From: Mimachlamys varia
Lineage: Eukaryota > Mollusca > Bivalvia > Pectinida > Pectinidae
DNA: 64,000 nucleotides
Reading direction: 5' to 3'
NCBI GenBank assembly: GCA_947623455.1
Contig: OX392541.1
Coordinates: forward strand, 6,462,701-6,526,700
Below the pieces are notes generated by a model. The model was not told where the DNA came from and did no database searches. It was given only the letters and a program-made list of their open reading frames with translations. How positions within the stretch are numbered: the first letter of the stretch is position 1; every line of letters begins with the position of its first letter. A program made the translations under genes and the position numbers. This document shows positions 1 to 12,269 of this stretch, one piece after another.

Positions 1-1135
1 CAATGTATGTACTAAAAACATGCATATTTATCAAGTACACAATTTCCCTGTATTTTATAGTTAAAGTATATAATAAAATGTTATGTGTATAGCAGTTGGT
101 ACCTGTATGTGCGTGTATGTGTGTACAGTTATGTGAAGTATGTTTGACTCTTGTAATAGTTTTTTGTTATCTCAAATTAAAGAAACATAGTGAATTATAT
201 TAAGTTTAATTTCACATCATGATCGACTGTGCACTGTGTTGGGTTGTCTATGTATTAAAGTTTAGATTGATCAGTACATTCACATTGTATATTTCATTTC
301 TCCAGCTTTTTTCTTCTTGAATAATTCAAGAATGTCATTGTTTGTACAAGCGATGTCAGAACAAAGGTTAACTTGTGCCGGTCAAACTTCATTAACAAAT
401 ATTGCTTTTCATGTCAGAAGGTCAAAGATCAAGGTAACTGTTATTATAAATATAAGTAATGTCCGACAAACAATTTCTCATGCGATACTAGATTAACTTC
501 TATTAGACAATTTATATACAATTCTAGTTTATCGAACAAATTGAAAAATGCCCAACTAAAATAAATACTTTTTGTTATAATTGAATGAAAGAGAAGAAAG
601 AAAAAATGATTTGAAGTTCGAGAGAAGAAATGCAACAGGAAGAGTGAATGAAGGGAAAGCGGCCTCCTGTGTGGGGTTACATCATGACGTAAGAGGGATG
701 ATTCCAGGGCACCCCAACCCTGGCATCTCTCAAAAAATACCGGGAATTAAAACATCTTCCTGAACCTGTCAAGAAAAAAAAAATCAAGCACTTTTCATCT
801 TCAGTATGAACCATGAATCATTTTTGACTAATTATGGTGATCAGGATCGACACATACAGCTTTCAATTAAAATGAAAAATGATAAATAAATAGATATACA
901 GAATATTTGTAACAATGTAATGCTTACAATTTGATTTCGGTACCGACAATTTTGTTCAGTTTTAGATAAATTTCAGGTCACTATAGAATTCCTATTCGAC
1001 AATCAGTTCCCAATTATGCAATTGAAGTATACTGTACATGAATGTATATAGAAAGTAATTATATAAGTCAGCTGTATTGTAGCGGATCTAGACACAAGCT
1101 TTATATATATACATATACAATGTAGATCGTCAGCA
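1..1135. other. AT-rich DNA, nothing recognised
   Basis: No coding exon, RNA gene or repeat was recognised here. Open frames are under 80 codons and show no family motif. Confidence 0.5.
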
Positions 1136-1310
1136 AACAGAAAACTCTAAATCTAGAGTTTGGAAGATTCTGGGTTTGAACCCTGATCTAGCAATGTTTT
1201 TTCACTCCAATCGATCATTGGTGATCCGAGCTCCGTATACATTTATGTATAAATGGTTCAGCGTCCATCTAGAGTTTGGAAGGACCCAGGTTCAAACCCA
1301 TTGCCGTACA
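1136..1310 (+). repeat. Two tRNA-like (SINE-related) direct repeats
   Basis: Two copies about 119 bp apart share CTAGAGTTTGGAAG followed by a B-box-like stretch: GGGTTTGAACCC near 1171-1182 and AGGTTCAAACCC near 1289-1300. The second is preceded by an A-box-like TGGTTCAGCG. This fits degraded tRNA-derived SINE heads; neither folds as a credible tRNA by eye. Internal pol III promoter boxes are characteristic of the family. Confidence 0.4.
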
Positions 1311-1954
1311 TTTTTTCCTCTCCTGTTAATTACGGTATAAAAATGTATATCTCCCTAATTGATTGCATGAGGCAACTAATGTGCCCCTCTCCTTATCAGG
1401 AAAGCTACAATTTATGTAATTATTATTGCCACCTAGAAAATTTTCAACAATTGCTAAGAATTATTCATCAAGTGTACTTTTTTTAACGATTCTAAATAAA
1501 TGTAGAAGAACTTCTGTAAGTTGAATGGCCAATTACATTTTAAATTATGATTATAAATACAAGATGTGAGTTTTTATGTAATTTTCGTGAAGTGTCTGTA
1601 TTGATTGTAGTGTTTTATAGTGTATGGTATCCGGAGGCTGGCAGACTGCCCAACAAACCACTGTACATCACTGTGGCTACAGATAGCTCTGTGACTGGCA
1701 ACCTTTCACATCATAACACCATGGCCAGCCATCACTGAAACCTGATACAAGGCCAATAAAAAACAATGATCATGACTGCAAATCAAAATATTTGTCATCA
1801 TTTGTGATATTCGACCTTTGGAAATGACTCCCATTGTGAAACTCATACAGCCATTAGATGTTGATACTAGAAAGCTATATATTAATAGCATTTTTAGTAC
1901 ACTACCATATTTGCTGCAATAATTATCTCCCCTGTCATGATCAGCACATACAAG
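1311..1954. other. Intergenic, nothing recognised
   Basis: No supported feature. Short frames only, with no domain signature. Confidence 0.4.
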
Positions 1955-3063
1955 TTAAAGCTGACAATGCAAGTTATAAAGCTTTTTTTGTTGAGATTAA
2001 AAAAAAATACGGCAAAGTTATATTTCAGAAAGCTTCTGAGATGCCCCCTAACCGGTTACTAAGGAGAGGCAGACATTTTAGTTTTTGCCTTGCTTGAAAA
2101 CGAGAGTCGGCCTCCCTGGGTATAAAAGGCACTCAGCCTGTCAAACCGGTTTTTACATGAACACTGGCCGTGCAAAGTGCAACACACCTGCGGACACAAC
2201 AGGTGACACTGGAGTTACAAAACTGGAATGAAAAACACACACTTACCTTGAAGTTGAAGTTACATGAAGATTGCCACTCTCTCAGCCACCATCATAAATC
2301 GTGTGCCAAAGCAAAATGAAAAAAAAAATAAAACTGAAAACACCCTAACTGTCCCTTTACCTATGTATACGTAATGGACATCAACATGTTGATTTTACAT
2401 TCGGAAGCAGAGCGAAACATTCCGAACAGAATATGTACTCGCTTGTAATGAAAATGTAGTGTAACACGCGAGCATAGTCTTGATTATGTAAAACACGTGC
2501 ACGAACACATGCGAGTGAGGGGAACTTATTTTGACGAAAATAAATGGATGTTATAGCAATGTTTATCACACAGGAACTGATTTCTCGTAGCGACATGATG
2601 TTCCAATTGAGTACTAAGGTAGGTTTATCAGTTGTCATTCATGTACTTATTTTTTATTCACACGAGTTTTGGTGTAATCTAATGTTTTTTTTCTTAATTT
2701 TGATCATATTGTATAATATCGTTATAATAACAACTTCTATATCCATGTCAACGTTCTTCAGATACTGATCGAAAATATCGTAAACAAATCAGAGGGTATG
2801 TGTTGGCTAGCAATATAGGTCTATAGAAGTGTCGCCGTGCGGTTTCATCACGACAATGAGAACCGGTTTGACAGCCTGGGTGCCTTTATACCCAAGGAAG
2901 CCGACTATCGTTACCAAGCAAGGCAAAAACTAAAATGTCTGCCATTCCTTAGTAACCTGTATAAGGGGGCAGGCATCTCAGAAGATTTCTAAAATTTTTA
3001 CTTGGCCGTTTTTTTTTTTAAATATCAACAATAAAGCTTTTTAACTTGCATTGTCAGCTTTAA
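1955..3063. mobile_element. TTAA-flanked foldback element with about 200-bp TIRs
   Basis: The ends are exact inverted repeats: AGCTGACAATGCAAGTTA begins at 1959 and its complement ends at 3059. Similarity continues for about 200 bp per arm (to about 2152 on the left, from about 2864 on the right), including the shared stretch AAACCGGTTT. TTAA lies immediately outside both ends (1955-1958 and 3060-3063), as expected of a piggyBac-type target duplication. The roughly 700-bp interior has no transposase-like frame, so this is a non-autonomous element. The arms carry several substitutions and small indels, so it is not recent. Confidence 0.7.
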
Positions 3064-4130
3064 GGTTCCCTTTGTATTTTTTGGTACTTGTTGAAATGTG
3101 GTACAGTTGTGGGATTGCACGTACAGCATTACATGTGTGTGGTGATCATGAGCCTGCAATTGCAATGTGTTAACGATGTGCGGACATTTAAAAACCTGGG
3201 AAATTACATGTACATAATTATTATCCTAACGCACATTTCAACTGACAATTGATGAATGTTGTTCTTTGACAACCATTTATGTATAGTTGGTATAACTTAG
3301 AGGCGTACATTACATCCAGTCATCACATGATGTACACCTTCCATAAATTATCCCCACACATGGTGCACAAAAAGGGCAATTTAACAATAGGTTGCCCTGC
3401 TGTGCACTCTTCTCTGTGCACAAGTGTAATATATGGTAAAAATCCTTGATCAATATTACGGAATGAAAAAAAAGCGAACCCTGTCATTGAATATACATGT
3501 ACAATATACATACTGTATTACAGTGTCACTGTGAAGACAGTGATCAACATAACCATATGCAACAAACACTTGAAGTTATCATCTATGAGTATCCTAAATG
3601 CTTATTTATGACCCCCAATTTTAAATCAATTGGTCGTGGGTCCAATTAAATTACTAATATTATTAGTAAAAGGGACTCTCAAGTCAATATATGGGATGTA
3701 AAACCCAGCAAGACCAATTGCGTGCATGCCAATATATCAAAATTTGAAGTGTCCCTGATGTTGATTATGACATTTACGGTGCATGTGTTATTTGTCACAG
3801 GCCACCTTCTGAAATCACAAACTGCAGGCAGCATATTAATTTCTTGATGGTTAATGTAAATATACAATCTGTACATGTATGTCTGAAATTACAATGTAGA
3901 TAGCTAATCTAGGAGAATTTCAAGTGAAGTACATAGGAAATATCAGAACTGAGTTCATTCTGTGTTTTTATTTTTACATTTTAAATAGTATACTGTATAA
4001 TAGTGTATACACAAGTTTCATCTCCACTAGATAAACACTTGATCCTTAAGAAAACATAAGCTTCAGGCATCAACATTTTTTAGATTTTTGTAAAAATGTA
4101 CCAGGAAATAAAAGCTAATATACATGTAAG
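3064..4130. other. Intergenic, nothing recognised
   Basis: AT-rich sequence with only short frames and no recognised repeat or gene. Confidence 0.4.
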
Positions 4131-4134
4131 TGTA

Positions 4135-4378
4135 TGACGCATGTTTCATCAAAATCCAATCATTCCTTCATGAAGATATCGTGCAGAAAGCAATCAGCCA
4201 ATCAGGTCACAGCAGCCTCATTAAATATTCATGGAATATGCCGAAAATCAAACTTGAGCAAGTAGTTTCGGTTATAAGTCTACTAAGCAATTTTATCAAA
4301 ATCTGATCATTCCTTCATAAGATATCGTGCGTAAATCAATCAGTCAATCAGGTCACAGCAGCCTCATTACACCTGTAA
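4135..4378 (+). repeat. Two-copy tandem repeat, about 147 bp
   Basis: The stretch running from TCATCAAAATCCAATCATTCC to CAGCAGCCTCATTA-like sequence at 4146-4222 recurs at 4293-4369 with scattered substitutions. Both copies contain AAGATATCGTGC and AATCAGGTCACAGCAGCCTC. Two diverged tandem copies; no function seen. Confidence 0.55.
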
Positions 4379-5026
4379 AACACAAAGTGTGGACAGCTCG
4401 GGCGATAGGCTCCCTGCAAAATGAAAGAAAACGTTTGGTTTCATATGATGCCAAATCTATTAGGTAACGCGACATCTCATTGGTCACTGATGGATACGGC
4501 AAAGGTAGGCCTGCACATGTGTACACTTCACTGTATGTCGGAGGCGAAAATGGCGGAAAGCGAAGGTGAAATGGATATTGATGCTTTTCTGAAGGACATT
4601 GATCCTGGGTTATGTGCCTTCAATTAAGCACGAGTTTGAAAGTTTATCTGTCCATAACAAAAATACGCTGTGATACTTAACACCAGACGAGGTACACAAC
4701 ATGTCTATTCCCGAGGTATAAAAACACATGCTGGTCAGCAGATTAATAAACTTAAAAGTTTGATTGATTTTGAGTTCGGATTATGGTTTTGTTAACCCTC
4801 CAAATGGTATTCTCTGATTTTTTATACAAACACAGGACACGAAAGCTCGACTGACATTCCAAACCAGTTCCTGTCAAAGTATTTTACACATTGTGGATAT
4901 ATGTTAACGTTTGATACCTTGGTATATATTTGAATATGTATTACTTCATATAAATACCATAAAGAAAAAAAAAGAAAACCAACACAATTTTTTCAATATT
5001 TTCTTTACATTGTACACATACATGTA
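4379..5026. other. Intergenic; one short frame, no supported gene
   Basis: A 68-codon plus-strand frame lies at 4421-4627, ending with an acidic stretch from an internal ATG. It has no homology that I recognise and no clear splice sites, so it is not called. The rest is AT-rich. Confidence 0.3.
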
Positions 5027-5529
5027 CTGGGTTCATACGATTACCGGTATGTCTTACCAAATTTAAGGCCTTTTCAAGGCTTTTTCAAGGCCTAAACTAA
5101 ATTTTCAATGTCATTCGTACCTGATGAGTCAGTCGGAGAGGGAACAAGAAAACAAATAAAAAAACTACTAATAGATGTCCCCATTTTTTAGCAGAAGCAG
5201 ACAACCATCAAACTTAAGCAAATAGTCAGTGGGAGTTATCTCCCCTCCAACACTAAAACTTAAACCAAGGCCACTGGGAGAAGACATCACCACAATACGT
5301 GTTTCTATTTTGTAAATCTGTTGTTTTTTTTTATATAAATATGAAAATTAAACGTGAAAGAAAAGCAAAACTTTGGATAATTATATACTGAATTCTGATT
5401 GCCAAAATTCAAAGACCTTTCAAGGTCAGAGGCTAATTTTCACAGCTTTCCAAGGCCCCAAGTGAAATTCAAGGTTTTTCAAGACCAGCAATGAAATTCA
5501 AGGCTTTTCAAGGCCCTGTGCGAACCCTG
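5027..5529. mobile_element. hAT-like MITE with CAAGGCC-rich subterminal repeats
   Basis: The left end CTGGGTTCATACGATTACC is loosely inverted relative to the right end, which finishes GTGCGAACCCTG; read from outside this is CAGGGTTCGCAC. Inside each end are clustered AAGGCCTTTTCAAGG-type repeats (5062-5100 and 5410-5515). A CAGGGTTCG-like terminus with CAAGGCCTTG subterminal repeats is characteristic of hAT-derived MITEs in invertebrates and fish (from memory). No transposase frame, and I could not identify an 8-bp target duplication. Confidence 0.5.
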
Positions 5530-6284
5530 ACGTATGTCACCGACGATGCTAGACCCCGCCCATAAGTCAACAACCAATCAGAGTCGACGTTACCCATGGT
5601 CAGGTTGTTGATATGTCAATCATGTCAATTGATCATGAGGCCGTGGTAAGCATGTTGAGACATTATTTTTTTAATTATATGCAAGGCCTGGTATATAGGC
5701 CCACGCCTGGTTACAAAAAGGCATAAGCTGATGTGGTTTACTGATAGCCAGAATGTAGCCAATATAATAAGAAACGGTAGTAGGAAAAAAAGATCTCCAG
5801 GTGAAAGCCAGACAAATCCATGATATATACAGTATGTACAGTGTATCAGTGAATGATATGAAATTGTCACAGCTTGGATACCCAGGGCGGAAAACAAGTT
5901 GGCCGATTTGTATAGCAAATGGGGACAGCAATGACTGGGGCATACATGGTGACATGTTTTCAGAGTTAGATGCTTCATGTGGGGTCCCTTTACAATCAAC
6001 AGATTTGCTTCAAAGTGACGAGGGTACTAGGGCACCGAGAAGCATGGGTAGGATAGATCGGGTATTCATTCATTCATATTCTACAGATGACCTGGTATCA
6101 AAATGTTACCGAAGCCATCCATGATCGATTTTGTTTGTGTCACGAGTTACTTATGTGCTTCACAAAAATTACATGCAGCAAATGCCAGATAAAACGCCTA
6201 AAAGAATCGGATCGTTTTATATAGGCCTACTTCCGCTTTCGTTCGATACACTATGCAAATGTTCAATCATATTATTGAATATTA
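5530..6284. other. Intergenic, overlapping short frames only
   Basis: Frames of 94-124 codons overlap on opposite strands (5625-6124). None shows domain motifs or a codon pattern distinguishing it from chance, so no gene is called. Confidence 0.35.
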
Positions 6285-6290
6285 TATTCA

Positions 6291-6392
6291 GCATGAAGCC
6301 TTAGCGGGCTTCATTCAATATGGATGTAACGGCTGACCTTTCATAGCACTATGAAAGTTAAAAAAATGACTTTCAATCCTTATATAAGTGTC
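6291..6392 (+). mobile_element. Palindromic MITE, family P, partial (core plus one arm)
   Basis: The core hairpin GAAGCCTTAGCGGGCTTC is followed by AATATGGATGTAACGGCTG, then the arm containing the mini-hairpin CTTTCATAGCACTATGAAAG and the end GACTTTCAATCC next to TTATATA. The opposite arm is absent. Other members: 38915-38990 with 47099-47151 (split by a LINE), and 42412-42560 (complete, with different arm sequence). Confidence 0.65.
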
Positions 6393-8085
6393 CAGTTTGT
6401 TTTCATAACAGTCACTCGGTAATGGCTGTCATAGCGAATCGCTGGACACGGGACAGGGAAGACTCTGACATGTTATTTATCTGTTCTGTTACCTTGGAGC
6501 TGAACCCGCACTTGACTGTCTTCTAGTCAATGTAATACTGTTTAATGTATATTGTAAATTAAAGTTAACATAATCCCAATAAATATGATGCAAAATTATA
6601 GTTTTCCGACAAGAGAGTTCCATATTATTTTTCATTCCATAATATTTATCGACCAATTGTACTACAATCGTGCATGTGTGGGATGAGAATCACACACATA
6701 AACACATGATCTTTACATCGCTCCGTTGTGCGCACCATGGGCGAACGATGTGTGCATGATGTATGCACGATACATGCACACATTTTTTGGTGCGTTGTGC
6801 ATTACCACAACTGTGTACAACTGGTGCGCATGCTGCCATTTTGACACTCACAGCTAATATTCTACAATTTCTAGCACTACCCAACCACATACTCATTTAC
6901 AGCTGAATAGTTTGGGACACAGACCTGATCAAGTTATCATGACCCAAATGCTGGTCATTACTCCTAGAAATAAAATTATATGCAGGTCATAGCATTCCAA
7001 TGCAGGCCATTGCATGCACGTAACAACGTTTTACACGAAATAAAGACAAAAACAACTGAAAAAATTGTCATTATGCATCATTTAATAAGCATTTTTAAGT
7101 ATATTCATTCATTTACATGAATGGTCTAAATTGTATATTGTTGTAGCTCAGTTTTGGTCTTCTTCAAAACAGCTGGCTGGTAATCCTAGCAATCACAATT
7201 AGAGTTTGATGGAAATCTCACTGAAATTAAAAGGGACATTAAATAATTTGGTAATTAGTAATAAAATTAAAATGTTACAGTTCAATTCATTAGAAAAAAA
7301 ATTCAATTCATATCTTTTACTTAATATTTGTAGTTATTTTATGCCCCTTCACTATTTCTATTCCTTTATCAGGAAATATTATTTTGTTTATTTTGTGAAA
7401 TGATCCGCGATTGCAAATGGTAGATTATGTTCAGCCACAATGTAACTAAAATAAAGTCTCTGCCAAAATAACTTTATCCTTTACTTTGTCTTTGCAATAT
7501 GTGTTATGAATGAGGAAATAGATCTAGAATCAACTTTGATTTGTCTCAAGTTTTTTTTTACAGATGTGGCATGCTGTGTATCATCGTTTTGGCTCCAAAA
7601 CCAATCCCTCCATTTGTATTACACAAAGTACAAAAAGCATTTTTGGGGACAATGTCACTCTTCCTGATCCAAATGAAATGTGTTTCTCACGTTTTCTTAT
7701 AGTTTCAGATATATTTTGTTTTAGGACTGCTCATGGCAGCCAGCCCAACAGACTTCACTTTCTGTCGAAGCAGACTTAGATCTGTTATAAACGGTTCATA
7801 CACTAATGTTTAATTGTGGTCTGATACATATAGCTATCAATTAAACTGTTATTCTTCTTTTCAAATATTGAACATCGTTAAGAAAACAAAAGAAAGTATT
7901 TAAACTCACTTGTGTTTGGTTTCGTAGACACCATTTTCTTGTTGTTGATCGGTATCTAACATTGTGTACGTACGTGCCATAAATAAGTCTGAGGTAACTC
8001 GAACGCAACTCAAACGCAAAAGAGCTCTTACTAAAATGCGGGAGATTCAAAACACCGGCCGAGTGATAATTTTGTATGCAGGTTA
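6393..8085. other. Intergenic, nothing recognised
   Basis: AT-rich DNA. A cluster of overlapping GTGCAT/TGCGCA words lies at 6720-6835 without a clear period. No gene seen. Confidence 0.35.
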
Positions 8086-8089
8086 CAGA

Positions 8090-8260
8090 CCCATTTTGCG
8101 GTTGTGGCCCGCAGTATGCGGGGCACGTGACAGGTCTAGATCTGGGAACAAGCAGAGTAAAGTATCTTGCTCAATTATGGATACAACACAAGTGCTGTGA
8201 CCGGGACTCAAACTCACAACCCTTGATCACAAGCCAGGCGTTCTACTACCACTAATATAC
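8090..8260 (-). mobile_element. tRNA-derived SINE head, minus strand
   Basis: Read on the minus strand, an A-box-like TAGTGGTAGTAGAACGCC (from about 8257) is followed about 30 bp later by a B-box-like GTGAGTTTGAGTCCC. The next segment reads CACAGCACTTGTGTTG and continues to about 8090. This order matches tRNA-derived SINEs of marine invertebrates. A-box and B-box substitutions make it a relic, not a tRNA gene. Confidence 0.5.
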
Positions 8261-10142
8261 TTAAGTAATGTACTTGCTTTTGGTACAAAATTGTCATTGC
8301 AAATTAGAATAGTATTTATCCACATCATACAAGTGTACATTAATATCATTTAGATCAGAACATTCCAACAAAAGAATTGATGTAATGCACTTTTTATGCA
8401 CTTTTTTAGAGTTATCGATGTATGGAACAGTCTACCTGGATATATTATAAACTCTACAACAATAAGGGACTTTGAGATAAGCTTGGATAACCATTGGGCA
8501 AATCTGGAACTTAAATATAATCATTTAGCTAGTTACAGACTGCAACCCGGAAGTACTAACTAATGTTTAATTGTGTATTATTATAAGATTCAAGATATGG
8601 ACATAGAGGCATACCAATGTCTGCGTCCATTAATTATCCTATTAAATCAAATATGTATCCTACAATTTCATGATTCTGAATTCAATCATTGAGGATAGAA
8701 TGTGTTTACTATCATTCTATCATGTGCATCACAGATTGATTTAAACCAGCAATTATCACAGACCATGGGTCGGGTTACATGTTCATTAAGCAACATGTTG
8801 AGGGAGCGTTGGTCAAGGTGAATCTAAAGCTACCACATGAGTCACGCATACAGTGTAGGCCTACGTATCCGTACGTGTACAACAGAACTACTGTATGTAT
8901 GTGCGGTTCACACGTGTAACAGACATCATGTCTCTACAGAAACACTAAGCTGAGGGTGTTTACCAGCAATTTAAGGTCTGGAAACAACAACAAAAATCAT
9001 CAAACATGCTGAACATGAAAATTGCGATATGTGACACTCGTCTAGAACGTGAAGACAGTCTCGACAACTCACGTCAACAAACGTTTCTTTGTGTGACGAC
9101 ACACAAAAGGCTCTCCGACAAAAGATGATACACTTTATCTCGTACAAATTGAAGAGGGACATGAAACATTTCAAGTCTGGTCTTTCCGTGATATTTATAT
9201 TGACACCGATGTCAATTCTTTAGCTTCTAAAATACCATTCCGACATGATGACTCGCACACTGCATCAGCCAGCTCACCGAGTCGGTCCAAACCATCGCCT
9301 CCCTGTTGAACCATTCGAGATGGTTACTCATCTTCCTCACAATATATACGAGCAGGTGATCACTTACCTAATTAAAACAATGAATGTAGGACACTTTCAG
9401 ATTCATATTAAAGCATCATGGAATAGCACATGGTCGATTTTCATAAGATTCCACTGTGTCAGAAGCCAAACCTTCCAGCTGCCATTTTATTTCATCAATG
9501 CTAGCTATTTTTATCGTCCAATCAAATTGATCTATTTGCTCCACCGGCTTCTGCGGATCCTAAAGTAACTTCCGGTGTTGCGGCTGCTGATGCGTTCAAA
9601 TAAAATCTCTTATCTCGGGTCTAGGCTTGCGACTAAGGATGCATTTTTCAAAATCAAGAATCGCGGAGGCGGGAAATAAATACATGATATGAAAAAGCGT
9701 GGCCTCGGCAGCAAATACACATATGAATACTAGTTTCTTACGTCAATGGAGTAAAAAATACATAACAGCTGTACATGTGACTCCATATAATAGTAACCTG
9801 TTAATTAACGTTAGGCAGAATATGATTCCCCTTCCTCAATTTTAGATGTTTCTTTAATTTGCTCATTGCATGGTCCATCGGACAGGATGAGCTGAAGGAT
9901 TAACGTTACTTATACATATATATTATTAGTAATGCTAGGGAAAATGATCTTATAAAGATACATTTATATTTATTCTAGTAAGAAAAATGAAATATACTGT
10001 TTTATATGTATAACCATTGAACATCCGGTTTTCGACGGGGTAATCAATTATCGTAGATAGCACACGAAACAACTGCGAATAAAGCATCCCAATGGTATTA
10101 ATTATTTATGCAATAGTCTATCTTTTACCTTATATTACCAAC
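8261..10142. other. Intergenic, nothing recognised
   Basis: No recognised repeat or gene. A 107-codon plus-strand frame at 9245-9568 has no motif that I know. The remainder is AT-rich non-coding sequence. Confidence 0.35.
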
Positions 10143-10415
10143 AGGCGGATCCAGAGGGGGGGGGGGGAGTGACCAATTTTTCCAAGAATTAAAACTAAGA
10201 ATTTCATCATCAGATAGCATTGCGAACCAGATATTTAAAAAAAAAAGTCGGGGCTACGCCTCAAATCAGACTTACACAGTTTATAATTCCTATATATTAC
10301 AGTGTAGTTGAATGTAATATATAATGTACGTCTAACAATTAACTAACCCTTCCCCCACCTCCTCCATGTTTTTTTTTCTCCTCACAATTTGGCTGATATC
10401 GATCACACGATGATA

Positions 10416-11380
10416 TACGAGGGGTGTTCGAAAACTTTTGCAAATGACATAGTTTCTCAGAAACGCTTATCAAAATTCGAATGCATTTTTCTAGTTGCCT
10501 TAAAAAATATTCACCTTTAACTTGAAGACACCGTTAGAATCCAATTTTTTAAACAATGTCCATACTATTCTTTGGGTACACTAATCAGAAACAGGTAAAA
10601 TGCAGATTCCAGCTCTCTTCTTAAACTATATCTCCTATCAGATATGTGGGTTTTTTTTAGCTTCGGAAAGAGGAAAACAATCACACGGGGCAAGGGCTGG
10701 GCTGATTGGAGGGTGTGGTATAAGCCAGTGACCTTTTCCGACTTAGAAAAACGGTAGTTGCCGATTTATGGGCCTGGGCATTGTCATGTAACAACTGGAC
10801 AGAACTTCATTCTTATTGAAGCTTCCAGATACGCCCTACCGTTTTGTACGGCATTTTGCATGATTTGTCCATTATTTCCAAAGAATATTGCGTATAACAC
10901 CTTCTTTGCTGTTAGTGTTCGTTTAGCAATACTGGGCATTTTAGCATATTTAAAAGCCCAAATCCTATTGTGAACTTTCCTCTGAGGCTCATAAAAATGC
11001 ACTAATGTCTCATCATCCAGAATGAGACTATCAAATGCCCCTTTTCTGATAGTTTAGGTTTTTTCAGCAGTGTCTTAGCCATTTGTACCCGTGTACGTTT
11101 CTTCTCATCTCGTCAGTGAGTATATGTGGGATACAACGAGCACTTATTTTCCTAACCTTGAGATTTTTCTTCTGAATCAAATGAACAGATGCTAAACCCC
11201 AGATTGTCATTTGTGCTAGTTGTCTGACTGTATAACGCGGGTCTTTCTCAATGATTTACTTGATTTTATTGACGTTCACTTTGTTGGGAACCGCAGACCC
11301 AAGTCTTTCCGAGTAAAGGGCATCTTCAACCGATTCATGACCAGAATGAAATTTAGAAAAACATCTGTAAGGGAACCGGT
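10416..11380 (-). pseudogene. Mariner-like transposase relic (5'-truncated, frameshifted)
   Basis: The transposase would catalyse cut-and-paste movement of a mariner element. On the minus strand, fragments in family order are: FSKFHSGHESVEDAL (near 11365-11320), a linker with DPRYTVRQLAQ (near 11250), ILDDETLVHFYEPQRK (near 11030-10980, first catalytic Asp region), a segment containing KKVLYAIFFG, then HDNAQAHKS in a shifted frame (near 10787-10760, second catalytic Asp). Several stops and frameshifts interrupt it, and the N-terminal DNA-binding part is missing. The 3' TIR CGAGGGGTGTTCGAAAAC starts at 10418 next to TA (10416-10417), the usual mariner target. The other TIR was not found. Family call strong, activity excluded. 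Confidence 0.8.
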
Positions 11381-11435
11381 TAGTGGATTTTAATGAAATT
11401 TATACACACAATACAGGGATGAGCAGTGAACTTGT

Positions 11436-11905
11436 TCGTACCTGTGAATTTGTTACAGCTAGTTTTGAACCTAACCCTAGGTGTTTAGAGTAATGTTACA
11501 CATTTTGGGGGTTTAGATCAATTTTCGATAAAAAATGCTCCCTCAATGGTCATAAAGGCTAAAGGGTGGAACGCTTTCCAGTTCGAAAAATCGACCCCAT
11601 CTGCATTTCTTGCATCAAAAATCATATTTCTAGAAGAGGTACGAAAAATTGCTTGGTACCGTTGGAAAGATGGATAATTTTTATTTTAAAAACCTTTAAA
11701 TGCACGCCACATGTACCCTCCATCCGCAGAAAAAATCTTGATTTCCCCCCAAAAAAACCCACGCAAAATGTCCGTCTTTATGACCATTGAGGGGGTATTT
11801 TTATCGAAAATTGATCTAAACCCTCAAAAAGGGTAAAATTACTCTAAACACCCTAGTTTATGTTCAACACTAGCTGTAACAAAGTCTCAGGTCCCTATGA
11901 TTCGT
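11436..11905. mobile_element. MITE with about 120-bp inverted arms
   Basis: The left arm (about 11436-11555) contains ACCTGTGAATTTGTTACAGC, GTTTAGAGTAATGTTAC and TTTAGATCAATTTTCGAT. The same words occur inverted in the right arm (about 11780-11905). The roughly 220-bp centre has a 74-codon chance frame and no transposase. Exact ends and target duplication are uncertain. Confidence 0.65.
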
Positions 11906-12269
11906 ACTGGTTTAATGCGTGTAAATCACGTGATACTCTAGTATACGGTGCGTGCAAAAAAATCGAACACTTCGTGTGAACAACAAAGATGCATCTTATA
12001 ATGTTGTTGTGAACTCAATATGGATGGGAAGCCGAACACCCCACACACAAAAGTGTGTTGGGCCAATCATAACATCGCTTGTAATATTCCCGGGGAGAGG
12101 AATTTATATAAGCTTTCAGCTTGTTTTCCAATCTCCAATATACAAAAATGTACTTTATTATTTTGAACAACTGTGTCAAAATTTTGGAATATAAAATACT
12201 GTTTATACTAAAAGTTCATTTCAGAAAAAATGTACGCCCCCTCTAGCCCAAAATCCTGGATCCGCCTAT

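Larger units (their letters stand above)
10144..12269. mobile_element. Possible composite TIR element with GGCGGATCCAG ends
   Basis: AGGCGGATCCAG at about 10143 is inverted at about 12258-12269 (CTGGATCCGCCT). Both termini run into G-rich or C-rich tracts (G12 at 10156-10167; CCCCCTCTAG at 12238). This fits a DNA transposon about 2.1 kb long, now holding the mariner relic (10418-11380) and a MITE (11436-11905). No convincing target duplication and only about 12 bp of exact TIR, so this is an inference. Confidence 0.4.

Noticed and set aside
4537..4627. Short acidic frame after an ATG in GC-richer DNA, as a possible first exon
   Set aside because: Ends in a stop after about 30 codons from the second ATG, no clear splice donor, no recognised homology.
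5625..6124. Overlapping frames of 94-124 codons on both strands
   Set aside because: Mutually overlapping, no motifs, no codon signal by eye.
9245..9568. 107-codon plus-strand frame, possible exon before CAGGTGATC
   Set aside because: One GT-like site is not enough; no acceptor, partner exon or family motif.
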